From Monosporascus cannonballus (taxonomy: Eukaryota > Ascomycota > Sordariomycetes > Xylariales), in assembly GCA_004154925.1 (NCBI GenBank), contig QJNS01000022.1, forward strand, positions 186,001-250,000: a DNA stretch of 64,000 nt, written 5' to 3'. Of the stretch, positions 1 to 10,278 are shown piece after piece. The notes beneath the pieces were generated by a model. It ran no database searches. It was not told the origin of the DNA and was given only the letters and a program-made list of their open reading frames with translations. The position numbers were made by a program, and so were the translations under genes. How positions within the stretch are numbered: the stretch's first letter is position 1; each line of letters begins with the position of its first letter.

Positions 1-1
1 G

Positions 2-64
2 CGAATCGCGCATGCATTCTCCAGTCTCGATACCTACGCCCGCGGCATGCCCGTGAAAGTGTAG
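2..64 (+). CDS. Possible 3' end of a gene entering from the left edge
   Basis: An open frame enters from the left edge and stops with TAG at 62-64. The 20 residues read like ordinary protein and end in ARGMPVKV. This could be the last exon of a gene lying mostly outside the window. The stretch is too short to name or to prove coding, and I do not recognise the family. Confidence 0.25.
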   Translation, partial: RIAHAFSSLDTYARGMPVKV

Positions 65-1613
65 ACCTACAGGATGCGCCGGGAGAGAGCTCGTGGTATG
101 TATGGTCCTCGCTCGAGAGATGGGCACAGTTTTACGAGCTGTGCGCTCGGGTGGCCGGTCCATCTGTGATGATAATCCCGTATGCCTCTGGCTACTACTA
201 CTTTCCAGTTTTACCTACTACATGTGAAGTCTTCGAGACTGTGCATGCATGTACGAAGGAGGGAGACACAAAGGACGCGCTGGAATACTTCGACGGGTGG
301 GAGAGAAAGATAGAGAGGGGCTCCGAGAGGACGGGGTATGAAATGGTCCGAGGTGGAAGTAGCAGGTAGGTATCTAGGGTATGTACTGGATGATAGAAGC
401 AACTTATATGTATGCAATGGCCCAGACGAAGGGCAGGCGGGCCGTAGCAGAAGAGGACAGCTCGAATTTCGAGGGAATCATTCGCACTAGGTAATAACCG
501 TTATGGAAGAGCGCCAGGCAAGATCGAAATGGGCCTCTTAATGAATTGACCGGAAAGCATTATAGCCGGAAAAGAGTGAGGGCTACAGTCGGTAGGGTGA
601 CGCAACAAGTATTTAGATAACCTGTGCGATATTATAGTAACTTAGTTCATCCCGAATACCCCGACATGAGCAGTATTCCAAGCCCTCTCCCCCCCGCCCC
701 CCCCGATACCGCCAAATCCTCCTCCTTATCCTGAACCTTCGTTAGGTACTTGATAGACGTTTTACGATGAGCCTCGTCGACCCTGGGATTATAGTAGAGG
801 CAAACGGTTACGGAAGACAACCACTCTCAACACCCTAGACTTGAGTCCCTTGATGGGGATTTTATCAATGACCGCAATACCCGCGGCTGCCATTTATACC
901 TAGCGAACTTCCGGTTGCCTGCAGTACCACACTCATTCATCACGGTTGTGACTGCAGTCATGCCGCTTCAACAGCCGAGCCTAGGTTTGCGTGCCTATTC
1001 TCGCCTCGACCTTGTTCATACCGGGTCGGCGGAACCCTTGGTTATCACAGCCTGTGTTGCTCCATGAGCGATGGACAAGTCACATTCCGATGCCAAGCAG
1101 TCGTGGCTATCGGGCCACTGGCGACATTATGTTATCACAAAATAATCTAAACACAGCCACAAAGATTCCCTGCGAGTGATCATTACCGGCTCCAAGACTT
1201 GACTATATAAATTGCAGTATGTGATGCTTGCATAGATATGTATGCTACAGCCTCATCCCCCAAATCCCCCACACCCTAGGCCGACGACTTCCTTTCCACT
1301 CGACAACACGACAACGCCCCATACTGTTGAACCCACCCTCACTAACAAACCAACCTGCTGAACTCCGGATGTGCACCGAGTATGTACATGTGAAGAAGCT
1401 TTGCTCCCTACGCAGTATAACGATGGAGAATGTGCCTGAACCTTTCCCTAGTCACTCATGTGCTTGGGTAAGCGATTGATTGGGTATCGCAAAGCAAACT
1501 CATGGGCTTAAACCTCCACCACCGTCCGCATTTTGTTGAACTCCATCTATTTATCCTTCATCCATCCACGCATCATGCCCCAGCACGGGTCGAGCCGTTA
1601 ACGTTGGCTTCGC
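65..1613. other. Intergenic, no gene recognised
   Basis: GC-balanced DNA. Open frames of 60-80 codons (151-369, 991-1179, 1228-1479) have low-complexity or shadow-like translations with no domain I recognise. A C-rich run lies near 688-702. The part next to 1613 is the 3' flank of the minus-strand ISU1 gene. Confidence 0.5.
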
Positions 1614-2289
1614 TTAACCCGACGCAGCGGCCGCCTCGCTAGTCGGCAGCGTGGCCGCGGTGCCAGCGAGGTTCGTCGTCTTGGCCTGGGGGTTCTTGGT
1701 GTAGTAGTTGGAGATGGCAGACTTGATGGCATCCTCGGCCAACATGGAGCAATGTACTATATTTCCCGATAGTCAGCATCAGACCTAAAGACCAGGAGCA
1801 CGGCAGATAGATGGATAGACAAGTCAGATAAATCAGGTAATATTACTTACACTTGACAGGGGGCAGGCACAGCTCCTTGGCGATCTGGGTGTTCTTGATC
1901 TTGGCGGCCTCGTCGAGGGTCATGCCGCGGACGAGCTCGGTGAGGTAGCTGGAGCTGGCGATGGCGCTGCCGCAGCCGAAAGTCTTGAACTTGACATCGG
2001 AGATGGTCTTGTTATTCGGGTCGACGCGGATCTGCAGCTTCATGACATCGCCGCAGGCCGGGGCGCCGACGAGCCCCGTGCCTACGTCGACGTCGTTCTT
2101 GGGAAGCGAGCCAGTGTTCCGGGGGCGGCTGTAGTGGTCGAGCACCTTCTCGTGGTACGACCTGCGTTGCGCAAAAGTAGCAGTCGCCGGATGTTGGATC
2201 GTCTGCCGGGCGGCGCTCGTGGCGATGCGCGGCGCGGAGGATGCGAGGACGGCTCGGCGAGCGGCGGATGCGAGTGGCCTTGACAGCAT
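1614..2289 (-). CDS. ISU1: Mitochondrial iron-sulfur cluster assembly scaffold protein (IscU/ISU1)
   Basis: Scaffold on which [2Fe-2S] clusters are built in the mitochondrial matrix, using sulfur from Nfs1 and electrons from ferredoxin; the Hsp70/J-protein pair then releases the cluster. There are two exons: 2289-1851 and 1756-1614. The 94-bp intron (1850-1757) has a GTAAGT donor and a TATAG acceptor and splits a Leu codon, giving 193 residues. Residues 1 to about 42 are rich in Arg, Ala and Ser with almost no acids, as in a mitochondrial presequence. The mature part starts at YHEKVLDHY. The three cluster-ligand Cys lie in GAPACGDV, FGCGSA and, just after the intron, LHCSML. The LPPVK motif bound by the Hsp70 chaperone spans the end of exon 1. 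The start chosen is the Met before the presequence; an upstream in-frame Met would add 20 residues unlike a targeting signal. The tail after the conserved domain is Ala/Thr/Ser-rich and probably lineage-specific. Confidence 0.95.
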
Positions 2290-3188
2290 CTTGCGAGTGT
2301 GATATGTGGTCACTACCAGTCGTAAGATTGTTATCGATCTGGAATCCAAGCAATACCGACGTCCTGTTGTAGGGATGCTAGGTTTTGTCGAGTATGGAAT
2401 TGATTGATAGAAGTCTGCGTTGTCTGAGTTGGGAGTTGTAATGATGACAAGAGGTGCAAAACGTGAAGTTTGCTGTTGGATATAGAAAGAAGTTTAGGTG
2501 GAGATTGATATTGGAGACAGTACAATGAGGTCAAAGCTGCTTGCTACCCCCCATATGGGCGCTGCTGTTCTTTGTCCGGCGATCTCGGAAGGGCCCAAAT
2601 CGTGGCGAATGAGAGAGACCCCCCAGAAGTTGCGATGAAATCATCTCCCTCGGAGATATCACTGAACACTGTGCTGCACACGCCCCTCTATCACGCGTAG
2701 CACAGTCCGGATTCAGTCGGACACCGATACCTTTGCATAGCTGAACCCGCTAAATTGGTAGCTCTATGCACTGTGCCGCAGTTAGCGTGTTGGTGTTGAC
2801 AAATCAATCTGCAAGTTTTTATCAGATCCGTGAGCTTGGCCCGAGCGCGTCAGCCGAGCATCCCCGCAAAGGCCGAACCCGACGCCGAACCTCCATTTTT
2901 CGGCAACTTTCAGGAGCACTCTCTGCTGTCCTGCTGACCCCGTTCAATCCCCAGTTGGCTATACAATAACTAATAACGCTACTGAGTGCTGGTGAATAAA
3001 TTGGTTTACGATGCTGCTACTTCGTGGTTCTAGGTTGCATACAGTTCCGCCTTCGGTACACTCGCCTTACGTAAAGCAGATCATTGATGCAGGATGTCGT
3101 TACTGTACGGACTACCTACATTGTACGGTCGGTGGGGTCTATGCGGGAACGGTCACTGCCACGTGATGGGAAGATTCCATCCACAGGC
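2290..3188. other. Intergenic: ISU1 upstream region and 3' flank of the methyltransferase relic
   Basis: No convincing coding frame. The first about 250 bases upstream of ISU1 are pyrimidine-rich on the coding strand and should hold its promoter and 5' UTR. A CACGTG E-box-type palindrome occurs near 3161. I see no RNA gene. Confidence 0.5.
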
Positions 3189-3990
3189 TTAGTAAAGGCT
3201 CCTGGGATTTAACGGCCTCTGCCAGTGGTTTATCCTACGTATGCCCCAGGGATCAACGTTGCTCTTCCTGCGCGCTCTCAAGGAGCCGGGCTTTCTTCCA
3301 AAAACAGCGCGCCTCGTAAAAGCCCAACAAGCACCCTCCCTGGTCTCCCACAGGGCCTCCTGCATCACCTCATACAGCTTCCGCCTCAGCTCATCGTTCC
3401 CGGAACCCCTCGCCAGCAGTTCGTGGATCAGCAGGCTGCACTCGTGTTTAGCGAGTTCGAGGTAGGGCGGCGGGTCGCGGCTGTCCGGTTCGACGTCCTC
3501 CAGACCGGCCTCGACGAAGAGGCCGGGGAGGTTAGAGATCCAGGCCGCGTTGAGCCGAGCGCCTAAGGGCCGCGATATGTTCATGAGCTGAGCCAGGGCC
3601 TCCGTCTTAATGTCGGGGTGCACGCGCTCGATGCATAATGCGGCTATGTCCATCCCTTCCCATTGTAGGTAGCTGCCCGGTTCTGTTAAGACCGGGTTAT
3701 CACTGCTCTGATCGGGGGGAGGCGGTCCCTATAGAAACTGGGAGGGCGGTGATCTTGCTGAGAAGTTGTACGATCCTGCGAAGAGCTGGCATGAACTTCA
3801 TCGTCTCGCAAGACGAAGGAGAGGAACCGGACATGTACGATATCGTAACGGCCGATGAGATCCTCGGGAACGTCCTGTTTCACATCCCAGCGGGGGAGAG
3901 TCACCAGGACGGCTCACGGTAGGGTTCTGATGTTAGATACGGGCCCTGTACCCGGTACCGACGTCGGCTATTCGTAGCCTTGCGTCTGGA
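3189..3990 (-). pseudogene. Broken SAM-dependent methyltransferase (fungal LaeA-like/TAM type)
   Basis: Pieces of one class I methyltransferase lie in order on the minus strand but in different frames. Around 3985-3945 a piece reading RIADVGTG is the SAM-binding motif I; it runs into a stop, and roughly 30 residues expected next are missing. At 3904-3790 the next block contains WDVKQDVPEDLIGRYDIVHV, the acidic-loop region typical of these fungal enzymes. A one-base shift near 3793 is needed to continue into PALRRIVQLL. Between about 3740 and 3685 another shift or a decayed intron precedes SYLQWEGMD. The rest is open from 3653 to 3189, about 154 codons. The lost motif, frame breaks and stops argue for a pseudogene rather than a spliced gene. 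Base composition is normal, so decay was not by RIP. The substrate cannot be inferred. Confidence 0.7.
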
Positions 3991-5781
3991 GATGAAGAAA
4001 ATGATTTGTTGCACAGAACTACAACTTAACGTGAGCTTTACCGTCGCCGTTTTATGCCGAATGGCAGTAAGGTGAGGTTGTACAAGGTAGAGCCTAGGAT
4101 CGTGGATTAGGTTTCAAGAGATATGATTACTGTATCAATACACCCCTTTCTATCAGGTTACTGGCACAAGTCAACGGTTGCCAAGAATAACTGTGGTCGA
4201 CCTGCATCTGTTTGGCGTATCTGGCTAACAGCTTCTAGGGCCGATCTTGTTGGGGCGGTCCCGAGGAGTCGTTGTAACGGTTCCTCTGGCGTTGACATCT
4301 TTTATGTATTCCTGGTTTTGCGTCGCATATGTATACAACGCCAGCTAGAGATCACGTACATTAACGGCAGCCAGGAAATACTGGGAAGTAAAAGTTTGCC
4401 AGCTTCGGTGAGATACGGCATGGTGATGTATTTGGCACCCATCCGTCCGAAATGGTAACTTGGCACGTCTTCAGACGATGTCTCCGTTCGGCGAGGCTGT
4501 GGGATTATCGTACGATCTTGAGTTAACGTTGTGTAGAAGGGTTTGTAGGCCTTGACCTAACACGAGTAGTGAACCCGTTATATGTACACAAAGGCCGGGA
4601 AAGAGCCTTGTAAAATGCAAACTTGATAGCTAAGTACCTACGTATAGACCAATTCCCTACAATTCTCTACCAAGTCGACTGGCCTATTCGTTCCTGCGAA
4701 GGAACCTTGAAACGCTTTTAGATCTCGCCATTTCCTCCTACCTACCTAGCTTTTCCTATTTGATCGGACAGGAGCTCGCGTAACAACAGCGTTACACTAA
4801 TGGCGCATGCCACTCTGGGATCTATATCGTGATCAAGGTGGAGGTGCCCTCGGGCTAGGAGCACCAACGTTCAACGCTCATCCCGGCATCCCCCTTTCCG
4901 GGGACATTGAGGACTCTCTCTGCCGACAAGGCTGGGTATGCACCTGGAGAAGATGAACGCAAGGATATGCTCCAGAAAGGCTGCCTCGGGTAGAGGAGCC
5001 GTATCCTCTGTTGTTTGACTAGTTTAGTTCGTCTGCAGGACTTATGTTACCGTAGGTGCTGGGGACAGGTCAACTGGCGGACTTAATTAAACATGTGGGC
5101 GTGACTATCCTCACGCAAGACGATTGATTATACCCTTACGTCCCACCGAGATCACCAATCCTCGGAGGATAAATAAAGTAAGTAAGGTATACTTTACCTG
5201 TCCTTTCCCCCTTATTAACATAGTCTATCGCATCGATAGCTGGCTGGCACGCCTACTCAGTGACCAGCAGCTGGCAGGTGGGACGCTATGGAATACCGAG
5301 CACATCAATTACGTTTGCACCTGCGACGGTGACGCACGCGGGGCTGCGGACTGCCCCGCCTCAACCCAAGGTGGCGTTTCCCGGCCTTAACCAATCAGCC
5401 AGGTCTTTCGGGCCTTTTTAGCTTAGTCGGTAGTCGACCTGCACCACCTGAACCTCGTAGAGCTTTCCGGCTGACATCAGGCTCTGTCTGGTTGCATAGA
5501 TACATCACCGGGGCTGCAACCTTGTAGCGTGCTGTCGCCCCTCGTCCGACTGTCCGGCTTGCCTGGTTCGGCGTGGCAAGTACGCACCTCCTTGTAGTTA
5601 CTCCAGACTCGATTGTTGTTACTTACCTACCTACCTAGGTACCCGACTATTCGAAACCACAGGCGCATCAGCATATTAGACCACTCTTTTCTTTTCAAGT
5701 CGTCCCATCTAGGTGTCTATACCATCATTCGTTCCTTCGTCCATCCGATCGGGTCTTCACTCCGTCCCACAGCTTTCCAAG
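3991..5781. other. Intergenic, no gene recognised; UBP14 promoter at its right end
   Basis: Open frames at 4123-4458, 5124-5390 and 5613-5801 give no recognisable protein. The left end (about 4000-4090) may hold further N-terminal debris of the methyltransferase. TACC/TACCTACC repeats occur near 4735 and 5623-5641, upstream of UBP14. Confidence 0.45.
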
Positions 5782-8210
5782 ATGTCATGTCCGCATCTTG
5801 AGTCCGTATCCCTCAGCCCGCCCACCCCTGCCCAGTGCGTCTATCGCGAGGACTGCACTCAATGCTTTGATTCTATCGTAGGTTCCCCCCGTTTATCCCA
5901 TGAGCTGTTTCTCGCATCTCACCTAGCCTTCCAACTTCTCTCCATACTAACGGGCATCAGGATGACCCAGAAGGACTCGATGTATGCCTACAATGCTTCA
6001 ACGGCGGCTGTGCCGGCCTGAGGCTGCATTCGAACCTTCACCATGTCACCCGCAGCCACCCCCTCGCCGTCAACATTCGTAGGACGCGCAAGAAGGTCGT
6101 CAAGGATGAACCTCCCACCAAGATGACGAAGCTAGCCATCGCCGCCGAGACCGAGGCCGACCGATACGATGTTACCACTACCCCCAGGTGTCTGGAATGC
6201 GCCACCAATCTCGACCAGTCCAACTCGAAACTGGCGGCTGTCGTGGACGGCATCATGAAGGCAAACACGTTCTCGCGACGAGAGGAGGTTAAGGCTTGGG
6301 AGCAGGAGATGACATCGTGCGAGCACATCCTGTTACTTCAGCAGCAAGGGAGTCGGAAAATTCAGAGCGGCGAGCTAGGGCACTGCTCGAAGTGCGACCT
6401 GAAGGAGAACCTGTGGTTGTGTCTCGAATGTGGCAATCTGGGTTGTGGTCGAGCTCAGTTTGGTGGCGTGGGAGGTAACTCGCATGGACTTGCCCATGCT
6501 ACCGAGTCGAAGCACGCCGTCGCCGTCAAGCTAGGCTCCATTACGCCGGAAGGGACTGCGGATGTCTACTGCTATCAATGCGACGAGGAGCGTGTCGATG
6601 ATAACCTGGCATCCCACCTGGCTCACTGGGGCATCATCCTGTCTGATCAGGTCAAGACGGAGAAGAGCTTGACGGAGATGAATATTGAACAGAACCTACG
6701 ATGGGAATTCTCCATGACGACAGAAGACGGAAAAGAGCTGCAGCCGCTATTTGGGTCCGGGCTGACAGGGTTGAAGAACCTGGGCAACAGCTGCTATCTT
6801 GCCAGTATACTGCAGTGCCTCTTCGACCTACCCGCCTTCCAGGCACGGTATAATGTCCCGGAACTCGAATTGCCTGATGTTCCCGACCCGGCGCAGGACC
6901 TGGAAACACAACTACGCAAGATTGCAGATGGCTTATTGTCAGGACGATACTCGAAACCAGACGCGGACGTTATCGCCTCGGAGCATTCACCCGAGATCCC
7001 CCACCAGAAAGGTCTGTCGCCTAGTATGCTGAAGCACCTCATCGGTCGGGGCCATGAGGAATTCTCCACGATGCGTCAACAAGATGCCTTCGAGCTCCTT
7101 CAGCACCTGATCAAGTTGATTACTCGATCCCAACACACAGCTTCCTTGGGCGATCCCACACAACCATTCAGGTTCGTCCTGGAGCAGCGGTTACAGTGCT
7201 TGAACTGCAAGAGAGTCCGATATACCTCCAACGAACAAGACAACATCTTCATCGATGTTCCCCTGGAAAAGCTGCCTGCCGTGGAAGGGCAGCCCGAAGC
7301 TTACAAGCCTGTAACTCTGAAACAATGTCTCGACAACCTCACGGCCACGGAGGTGGTGGAACTAACCTGTGCCGGATGTGGTAGCAAAGACGGATTCACA
7401 AAGCGGTCGCTCTTCAAGACATTCCCGACGACCCTTGTCGTCAACGCGCGAAAGATGGCGATCGAGAACTGGGTGCCTCGGAAGGTCGATGTCCCCGTGC
7501 TCGTCGATGACGAACCGTTCCTACTAGACGAGTATCTCTCACCCGGCCAGCAGCCATCCGAGGAGCTACTGCCGGACGAGGCTCCGGCTCCCGCCTTCGT
7601 ACCCAACGAGGCGGCGCTCGAGGGTCTCATGGCCATGGGCTTCCCGCGCAACCGCTGCGAGAGGGCCCTCCACGCTACAGGCAACTCGGACGCCAACACG
7701 GCCATGGAGTGGCTATTCAGCCACATGGAAGACCCGGACATCGACGAGCCGCTCATCCTAAACGCGGCCGCCGGCGGAGGTGCGGGTGCGTCGTACGACA
7801 CGCCCGAGAAGCTCGAGATGCTGGGCGCCATGGGCTTCGGCGCCCCGCGGGCGCGGAAGGCGCTCAAGGAGACGAGCGGGGACGTCGAGCGGGCCGTCGA
7901 GTGGCTCTTCAGCCACCCTGACGAGCAGGGTGATTTCGGGGGCGATGCCGCGGAGGAGCAGGCGAAGAAGGAGGCGCTCCCGGCCGGCAGCGCGGACCTC
8001 CCCGCCAGGTTCCGGCTGCACAGCATTGTCTGCCACAAGGGGTCCAGCATCCACGCGGGGCACTACGTGGCGTTCATCCGCAAAGTCCTCGACGCGCAGA
8101 CGCCCAAGTGGGTCCTCTTCAACGACGAGAAGGTCGTCGAGGCTGGCGACGTCGAGGAGATGAAGAAAACGGCCTACGTCTACTTCTTCAACCGGGTCCT
8201 GAACGGCTGA
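5782..8210 (+). CDS. UBP14: Ubiquitin C-terminal hydrolase of the UBP14/USP5 (isopeptidase T) family
   Basis: Cysteine protease that takes apart unanchored polyubiquitin chains so that they do not clog the proteasome. Exon 1 is 5782-5877. An 83-bp intron follows (5878-5960, GTAGGT donor, branch TACTAAC at 5945-5951, acceptor CATCAG). Exon 2 is 5961-8210, giving 781 residues, the usual yeast UBP14 length. Domains: N-terminal variant zinc finger with Cys pairs (residues about 3-50, crossing the intron); ZnF-UBP at about 172-256 (CSKC, CLECG, CGR, HATESKH); Cys box GNSCYLA with catalytic Cys near 310; two UBA domains at about 579-626 and 645-688, each with an MGF loop; His box HAGHYVAF with catalytic His near 733; then LFNDEKV. 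The UBA pair between Cys and His boxes separates this family from other USPs. The start is the first Met and gives the conserved CPHL segment. The gene converges on MAD2. All catalytic residues are present, so it is probably functional. Confidence 0.95.
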
Positions 8211-8896
8211 AAGTGCGTGTGATTGCGGTGTTGGTGAGTGGGCGGTTTAGCGGCCGAGGGAGAGGAGTCCACGGCGTGAAGGGGGGTGGTTGCATGGAAA
8301 AACGTGAAAAGTAAATAGACGAGATATGACATACTGTAGGCATTGCAAAATGAACGCATTCTGCCTCGAGATTTCTGGTCCGGGAGCGTGTGATCCCTAA
8401 AATGGGGGGAATGAGCATGCTAGCTTGGCATTCGTCGAGCAATATAGAAGTGAGGTATTGCCATTATAATACGTGAAATTTCATCCATCTTATGAAGTTC
8501 CACAGCTGAGAGGTCCTATTATTCTATTGCGCACCACAATGTTTTCGCAGCTCGCGATTTGGCCAATACCAGCTAGCTATCTATCTCCCACGTGGCTCCC
8601 TATTAACAAGTCTGTCTATGCAGGCACTGGAGCCGTCCTGAGTTGTAGACATATGTAGTGTAGTATTAATGATGTACAACCATTCCCTTGGCCCCTATTT
8701 CGTTCCCCGTACACACTTTCCCAGGCGCACCGAACCGAAACGCCGACCTCATCGTTACCAACCAGCCAATCAGATGAACAATTACCCGCGCAGTCGTCCG
8801 CAGTCACGATTATTGGGCTCACCCCGCGAACACCAGGGAACCCCTCCCCCGTATGTAGGGTAGAGCGGGTCGTAGAGCAAACCACTGCCGTACCTT
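8211..8896. other. Convergent 3' intergenic region between UBP14 and MAD2
   Basis: No coding signal. It holds the 3' UTRs and polyadenylation regions of the two converging genes. I see no RNA gene or repeat. Confidence 0.5.
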
Positions 8897-9889
8897 CTAC
8901 TCGCCCAACCGATAACTGACCAGCGTCTCGACGCGGTGGTTGCTGGTGCTGAAGCCGCGCAGCTGCACGCGCTCGCCGTTGACGATCTCCTTGGCGTCGC
9001 TGTCGCCCCACTCGACGGGCACGTCCGAGTCGGCGTCGGCGTACACGAGCACGTTGAAGGTGCAGTCGCCGCCCGACAGCTGCGGCAGGAACGTCACGCT
9101 CGCCGTGATCTGCCGGAACAGCGCCGCGATCTCCGCCTGGATCTCGGCCTCCGTCTTCTCCGGCGCCGCCTCCTCCGGCGCCCCCGCCGCGCTGTCGGCG
9201 GCGGCGTTTTCCTGATTGCCGTCGGCGCCGGGCGCTGTCGAGGAGGAGGGGGCCTTGGAGGACTTGGGCTTGGATTTCGATGATGATTTGGTGCCGGCGG
9301 GGTTCCCGAAGATCTGCACGTCGAACTGCCACCGCTCCACGTGCTCCCCCGTGTCCTTGTCCGTGATGACGATCACCAGCTTGCTTATCTTGCCGTGCTG
9401 CATCCACTTGTCGAGCTGCGACATGATCTTCTTGATGTAGGCCTTGACCTGGTCATCGGCCGACACGAGCATGTTGAGGCCATATTTCTTAACCCTGAAA
9501 TTTGCGACTCGTCGTTAGTCTCCGATGAGCGATAGATAGGGGGAGATGTAGGTAGGCAGGGTAGGCAGGCGTGGTGCCCGTAGCCGAAAGGCGGGCGGTG
9601 GACTTACGCTGTGAAGTCCTCGGCCGGGTAGACTCCTCGTTGGAACCTGGGTCCGAATTAGCAACGGGATCTCGTGGCAGAGTGGTACAAATTGCAGGGG
9701 GATAATCCCGTACAGGATGGTATGGATGGAGTATTGGAACTACGAATCGCATTGTTAGAACACATTCCTCGACCTGCGACCGCGCGGCGGGCTGACGGTA
9801 CATACGAACTCGGCCACGAGCCTTGCGCTCCCTTTCAGGGCCAACTTGTGGACCTTGGACCTGTCCTTATCGGCGGATTTCGAAGACAT
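8897..9889 (-). CDS. MAD2: Mitotic spindle assembly checkpoint protein MAD2 (HORMA domain)
   Basis: HORMA protein that switches from open to closed form on Mad1 or Cdc20 at unattached kinetochores and so holds the anaphase-promoting complex inactive. Four exons: 9889-9806 (84 bp), 9739-9714 (26 bp), 9646-9608 (39 bp) and 9494-8897 (598 bp), total 248 residues. Introns are 66, 67 and 113 bp, with donors GTATGT, GTACGG and GTAAGT and CTAAC/CTAAT branch sites in the first two. The joined frame gives KGSARLVAEFFQYSIHTIL, then FQRGVYPAEDFTAVKKYGLN, hallmarks of MAD2, followed by VSADDQVKAYIKKIMSQLDKW. The C-terminal safety belt ends in TLVSYRLGE. The protein exceeds the usual 200-210 residues because of a low-complexity Ser/Lys then Ala/Glu insert of about 50 residues in one loop (roughly 9300-9140). 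Start: the MSSKSADKD Met at 9889. It is divergent from GUF1. Confidence 0.95.
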
Positions 9890-10278
9890 GGTGGACTTGT
9901 ACTAGTATTTATTCTTGGAGTTGGTCTTTCTTGTCGCGATTGGTCGTATCGAAGTTTGTGGTGGGGTGGAGGACGGTGATGTACGTATGTATGAAGTAGG
10001 TGGTGGTTTATTTACTTTCTATGGGGACATTTGGCGGGGTGATAATCCCTGCACGGTTCCCCACTGTGCATATTGGCGTTTACATAGAGTGATCATCATG
10101 CCCAGGTACTGTCGGAATGTACCGTCTAAGATAAGATAGCGATAAGATAATCGGGGGAAAGCACTTCGTGCGCACCAATTACGGACTTCAATCTTTTGAA
10201 GCTGGGAATAGCTTCACTTTTCGAAAGTGCAAGCACACAGACAAACTCAGACCCGGCGAAACAAACATAGTCGCATGG
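9890..10278. promoter_or_regulatory. Shared upstream region of divergent MAD2 and GUF1
   Basis: About 390 bases separate the two start codons, so the promoters of a cell-cycle gene and a mitochondrial translation gene must share or abut here. An upstream in-frame extension of GUF1 begins at a GTG (10168) but shows no conserved protein, so I treat it as 5' leader. I cannot identify specific binding sites. Confidence 0.5.

Noticed and set aside
7301..8050. Long antisense open frame (249 codons) inside UBP14
   Set aside because: GC-rich shadow of the UBA-encoding region; no domain, and the sense frame is clearly conserved.
8616..9407. 263-codon minus-strand frame overlapping MAD2
   Set aside because: Alternate-frame shadow (Arg/Gly-rich) of the last MAD2 exon and its flank.
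10168..10278. Upstream in-frame extension of GUF1
   Set aside because: It starts at GTG, reads unlike a targeting signal, and the Met at 10279 begins a typical mitochondrial presequence.
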